Shown: positions 60,521-64,000 of the stretch, piece after piece
Numbering within the stretch: position 1 is the stretch's first letter
How the letters are laid out: every line of letters begins with the position of its first letter
Assembly: GCF_021347895.1 (NCBI RefSeq)
Contig: NC_067132.1
Coordinates: forward strand, 13,818,995 to 13,882,994
DNA: 64,000 nucleotides
Direction of reading: 5' to 3'
DNA from: Acanthochromis polyacanthus
Lineage: Eukaryota > Chordata > Actinopteri > Pomacentridae
The notes under the pieces: model-generated
What the model was told of the DNA's origin: nothing
Databases searched by the model: none
The model's input: the letters and a program-made list of their open reading frames with translations, nothing else
Program-made: the position numbers and the translations under genes

Positions 60521-63500
60521 GAATCTGTATCAGTAAAAGCCACATTAATAAAGCATCCAACTGAGACACAGTTAATGTTAAAGGACTTCTTAGACATTTT
60601 GGGTAATGCACTTCTCCTCTGTCTTGCCTAAAGCTGCAATAAGATCAATAGCACTTTCATGTCTGTATGCTAAACATTAGGCGAGAGCCAGCAGTTGATT
60701 AGGTTAGCATGCAGACTGGAAACAGAGGCAACAAGCTAGCCCTGTTCAGTTTATAGGTTAAAATAAATATATAAATACCAGCACCTTATATTTCACTTTT
60801 TTTTTTTACACTCAGTAAGCAATAAGCATTACTGTACATTCATTTGAGAGATTTTTATGTGTTGGAAGACAGCTTTCGATCTTAATTTTAATCAAAGATA
60901 ATGGTCTTCAGGCTGTAGCTTCATATTTAATGGACATAAGAGTGTTTTTTTTCCAGTTCACTTCTGTCAAGAAAGTGAATAAACAGTCCCCCCCCACATG
61001 AAATCCTTTACCTTTTTGTTTCTGTGTTTTTTTCTTCTCTTTTTGTGTGTATGGTGTTATTTCGTCTCATAACAAACTGCACCTGTTCATGTGTGTAAGC
61101 TGAGCACAGCTACAGACTTTCTACACGAAAAGTCAATGCAGTTGCGATAAAGGTGCGCCATTGTCGCTGCGGTTGTGACGCTTTCAAATGCCATCAGTAC
61201 AAGTGCTGAGAAAAATAATACCAGTATTTTTCTTTCACTTTCAGTCCATTGTGGTAGATACAGCATAAACTAATGAAATCGCTCAGAGTAAGTGTTTTTG
61301 TGAGTTGACCTCAGTGAGAGGAAAGTCACTGTACATGGTACATTACTGATTTTTAACTTTAGGGACACTGTGACTGTTTTGGAGTCGCCCTGAGGGATCT
61401 CAGCTTATAAACATAAACACACAAGCATTTCGGGTTTGTGTGTTTGCTAATTTCCTATCTGCATTATCCACTTATAGACAGACGAATAACTGAGATGTCT
61501 ATCACCCCGGATATAAATTCTCTTCCTAGAAACACTTAACCAGGATGTCTAGTTTATTAGTCAATGTCAAACAAAGTTAAAGCTCTTTTTTTATTACTTG
61601 CTATCCGCAGGTAATTCTGCAGTACTGTTGACTGAGATGAGAAAAAAACATTTTAGTCAAGCACTATTTGGGTATACGTTAAGAGGTTAATAGACAGAAA
61701 AACCTCAATATATATATGCAGATGATTGATTTCCCCCTTGTTGGATAAAGACAGGATTATTAGGATAATACTGGCTGTCTATCTTTGGCAGTTCAGGCTT
61801 GTATTTTTCCAATCTACCCCACTATTGCTCATTTATCAGACTGGCCACCATGTTAGTATCAGTTTAATGATGTCTTATTTGGCAATGTGAGCTGTTTGTG
61901 CACCCTGTGAATCAAATATGATCCAGTGCTGCCGTCTATGCAATGAGGCAGAGAGTAACAAACAGTAATAATGATAACATTGACGTGCTTTAGAAGCAAT
62001 AAAGCAATAACGGACCAGGAAAATCCTACATATTATCCAACATGACCTGTCTGAAGACAACCAGACTATGTGTGCAGTGGCCATGACTAAGTGAACACAA
62101 ATCATCGGAGAAAAAAAAAATGAAATGGCGATGCATTATATCGATTTCTTTTTTGGGGCTCTTTTGTTTTGAAGGCGAGCGGTAACTGACCGAGACAGCC
62201 CCATCATTACCCCGGCGAGACGGAGCAGGGAGGCTCCATCTCACCTTCCCAGCCAACTTGAGCTGGGGACGGACTCGGGAAGGGGGGAGGGTGGGTGGGA
62301 GGACGGAGGAGTAGCGTAACGGGTAGCCTGCCTGTCATCTCTGTCTCGTCCGCGCTTGCCAATCTCACTAACTATACTCTCCCGTGGCCCAGGCTCGATC
62401 TTTCTCTCTCCGTCTCGCTCGCTGGCCGGGTTTCCTACCAGTGCTGACAACCCACATATAATTAAGAGCCATGAATGCAGTGCTACCTATGAGTGGAGCT
62501 GACAGCGAGAGGCCTACCTATAGCTCCTCTCCTCCTCCTTCCTCTCGTTTCCGACTCCTCTGCACCCGCTTAGCAGCAGCTCAGTGGAGCTGTGGGCAGG
62601 CTAAGGGACGGTCGGGGAACCCACTGGCCCTAATTGACGGTCTCTTATTCTGGGGAGGGTGGGTCTGGGTGGGCGTGTGGAGGCGTAGGGGTGGCTGTCC
62701 TTGGATTAGGGGGTGGTTGGATATCTAGACATCCCCCCTTTTTTCCTGTCACCGTCACCCCACCCCCTGTTATCTGCTCCTGGCCTGCTTCTCTGGCACA
62801 GTTACGACTCAGTTTCACTATTTCAATCCCCATTTTTGTGTCTTTAAAGGCTGGAGGACAAAGATTTGGGGACCTCATGATGCAGCGCTCTTGGAAGTAA
62901 CACTGCAAAAGGTGCTGCATCTTAATATAGAACCCTAAAAAGAGGGTTACTTAGCGTTGTGTAACACGCTTCATGGAATCCAGACTTGATTATCCCGTCC
63001 ACAGAAAATGAGTGGCAGTGATTACCTGAGAGACAAAAAGGCAGGAATTGACACGTAGGCTATAAAGATGGACGGAGATAAGGAAAGAGAGTGACGGGGG
63101 GCACTCCTAGTCCCGGGAGATCATGTTTATTGTAGACATTGGAGTATACGTGTCAACGCTGAAGCCTTGATAATCGCAGAACATCTCCCTGCTCCGCTCG
63201 GTCCGCTCACACCCCAGTGTTGCTAATGTGCCGACCAGCGAGCGAACAGGGGGAGTCAGGAAGATATAGAAGGGGTGGGGGGTGTTTCAGTCGTGAGCCG
63301 TCGAGTGATTAGAGCAATTACTCGTCAAGGATCTGTCACAGCCAATCACATCTGTCCTTTTATGTCTCAGCGGAGCCAGGCAAGGGGGTGACCCAGACCT
63401 GCCTGCGTCAGATCGACTGCAGCCTTCACTGAGGGTGTGGGTGTGTTGCAAGTGATAATAGGGTTACACAGCCTCTCTATGCCTTGACACAGTCCAGGTT

Positions 63501-64000
63501 ATTATCTGTTACTAATGATTTTACTGTGGTGGGGTAGGAGTGGTGTTGCTATGCAGTGTGTGGTTAGCTGGGGTGGAGACAAGGTGTGCACTTGAAAGTG
63601 TACCCACAAGACATTTGTTGATGAACTTAATGTGAGGGTTACTGCTGCGCTGAGTTTCCACGCAATAAAATATACCACATAATATGAAATATCGGAGCAT
63701 GAACTGTGCATGTGTTGCGGCATGAGGACACACTACCTTCACAGCATTATTCCTCAAATTGCACTTTATCCCCTCTGTGTGTCATCTCTCGTTTTCCTCC
63801 TCTGACTTCTTTGTTGATTTGCTGCAGCCAAATTTTGTCTCCTGATCTTCCTTATCTGTTCAGCGCAGAACAGTCACACTGATACTTTTGTTTTTCAGGA
63901 GCCAAATCCATTCTGGGCAATTGGAAGAGACACACTTTTTTTTTTATGCCTTTTGCACCACAACGACTCCTTCGCAGTTTTGCTCAAGTCTGCTGGTACC
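60521..64000. other. Intergenic DNA to the right edge
   Basis: 60521-62150 is AT-rich with no feature recognised. 62150-62760 is markedly GC- and CpG-richer, and 63000-63480 is balanced and complex. Either could be a distal regulatory block. Overlapping open frames at 62241-62920 on both strands lack domains and splice support. Confidence 0.4.

Noticed and set aside
62471..62920. Frames on both strands in the GC-rich block
   Set aside because: Trp/Gly and Pro/Thr-rich composition follows G- and C-runs; no domain or splice support.

Overview
This window reads as nuclear DNA of a teleost fish, most likely a percomorph. Small exons lie in long introns with GT/AG splice sites. Long (CA)n and (TG)n tracts are common. 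There are several teleost-type Tc1-like elements, hAT-like elements, LINE tails and other fish interspersed repeats. Nothing bacterial, organellar or phage-like was seen.

Two protein-coding genes are well supported, both on the minus strand. EEF1E1 (AIMP3/p18) has four coding exons between 39836 and 47060 and encodes 173 residues. BLOC1S5 (muted) has five coding exons between 10268 and 13056 and encodes 154 residues. In both, every exon joins the next in phase and the conceptual protein aligns along its length with the human protein as I know it. The order and orientation (EEF1E1 upstream of BLOC1S5, same strand) match human 6p24.3, where readthrough between these neighbours is annotated. TXNDC5 would be expected beyond the left edge, and I found no exon of it here. 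The two genes do unrelated jobs: EEF1E1 is a scaffold of the multi-aminoacyl-tRNA-synthetase complex, and BLOC1S5 is a subunit of BLOC-1 in lysosome-related organelle biogenesis. Their linkage is conserved synteny, not a shared pathway.

Layout: 0.2-1.1 kb, deleted Tc1-like element. 3.3-5.3 kb, a miniature Tc1-family element split by a 1.63 kb Tc1-like transposon. 8.2-8.7 kb, a 0.5 kb dispersed repeat with a second copy at 60.0-60.5 kb. 9.0-9.4 kb, Tc1 transposase remnant. 10.3-13.1 kb, BLOC1S5. 13.4-33 kb, gene-poor DNA with LINE tails, microsatellites, another deleted Tc1-like element and a probable solo LTR. 33.07-34.70 kb, a structurally complete Tc1-like transposon whose transposase has a stop at codon 6. 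34.8-37.4 kb, composite miniature and hAT-like elements. 39.8-47.1 kb, EEF1E1. 47.2-64 kb, gene-free DNA with repeats and some high-complexity blocks that may be conserved noncoding elements.

I found no evidence for a new multi-gene system. The most interesting structures are the nested Tc1 insertion with a readable empty site elsewhere in the same window, the near-intact IR/DR Tc1 copy stopped by one nonsense codon, the solo LTR, and the composite hAT-like element. Similarity statements rest on recall of families, not on a database search.
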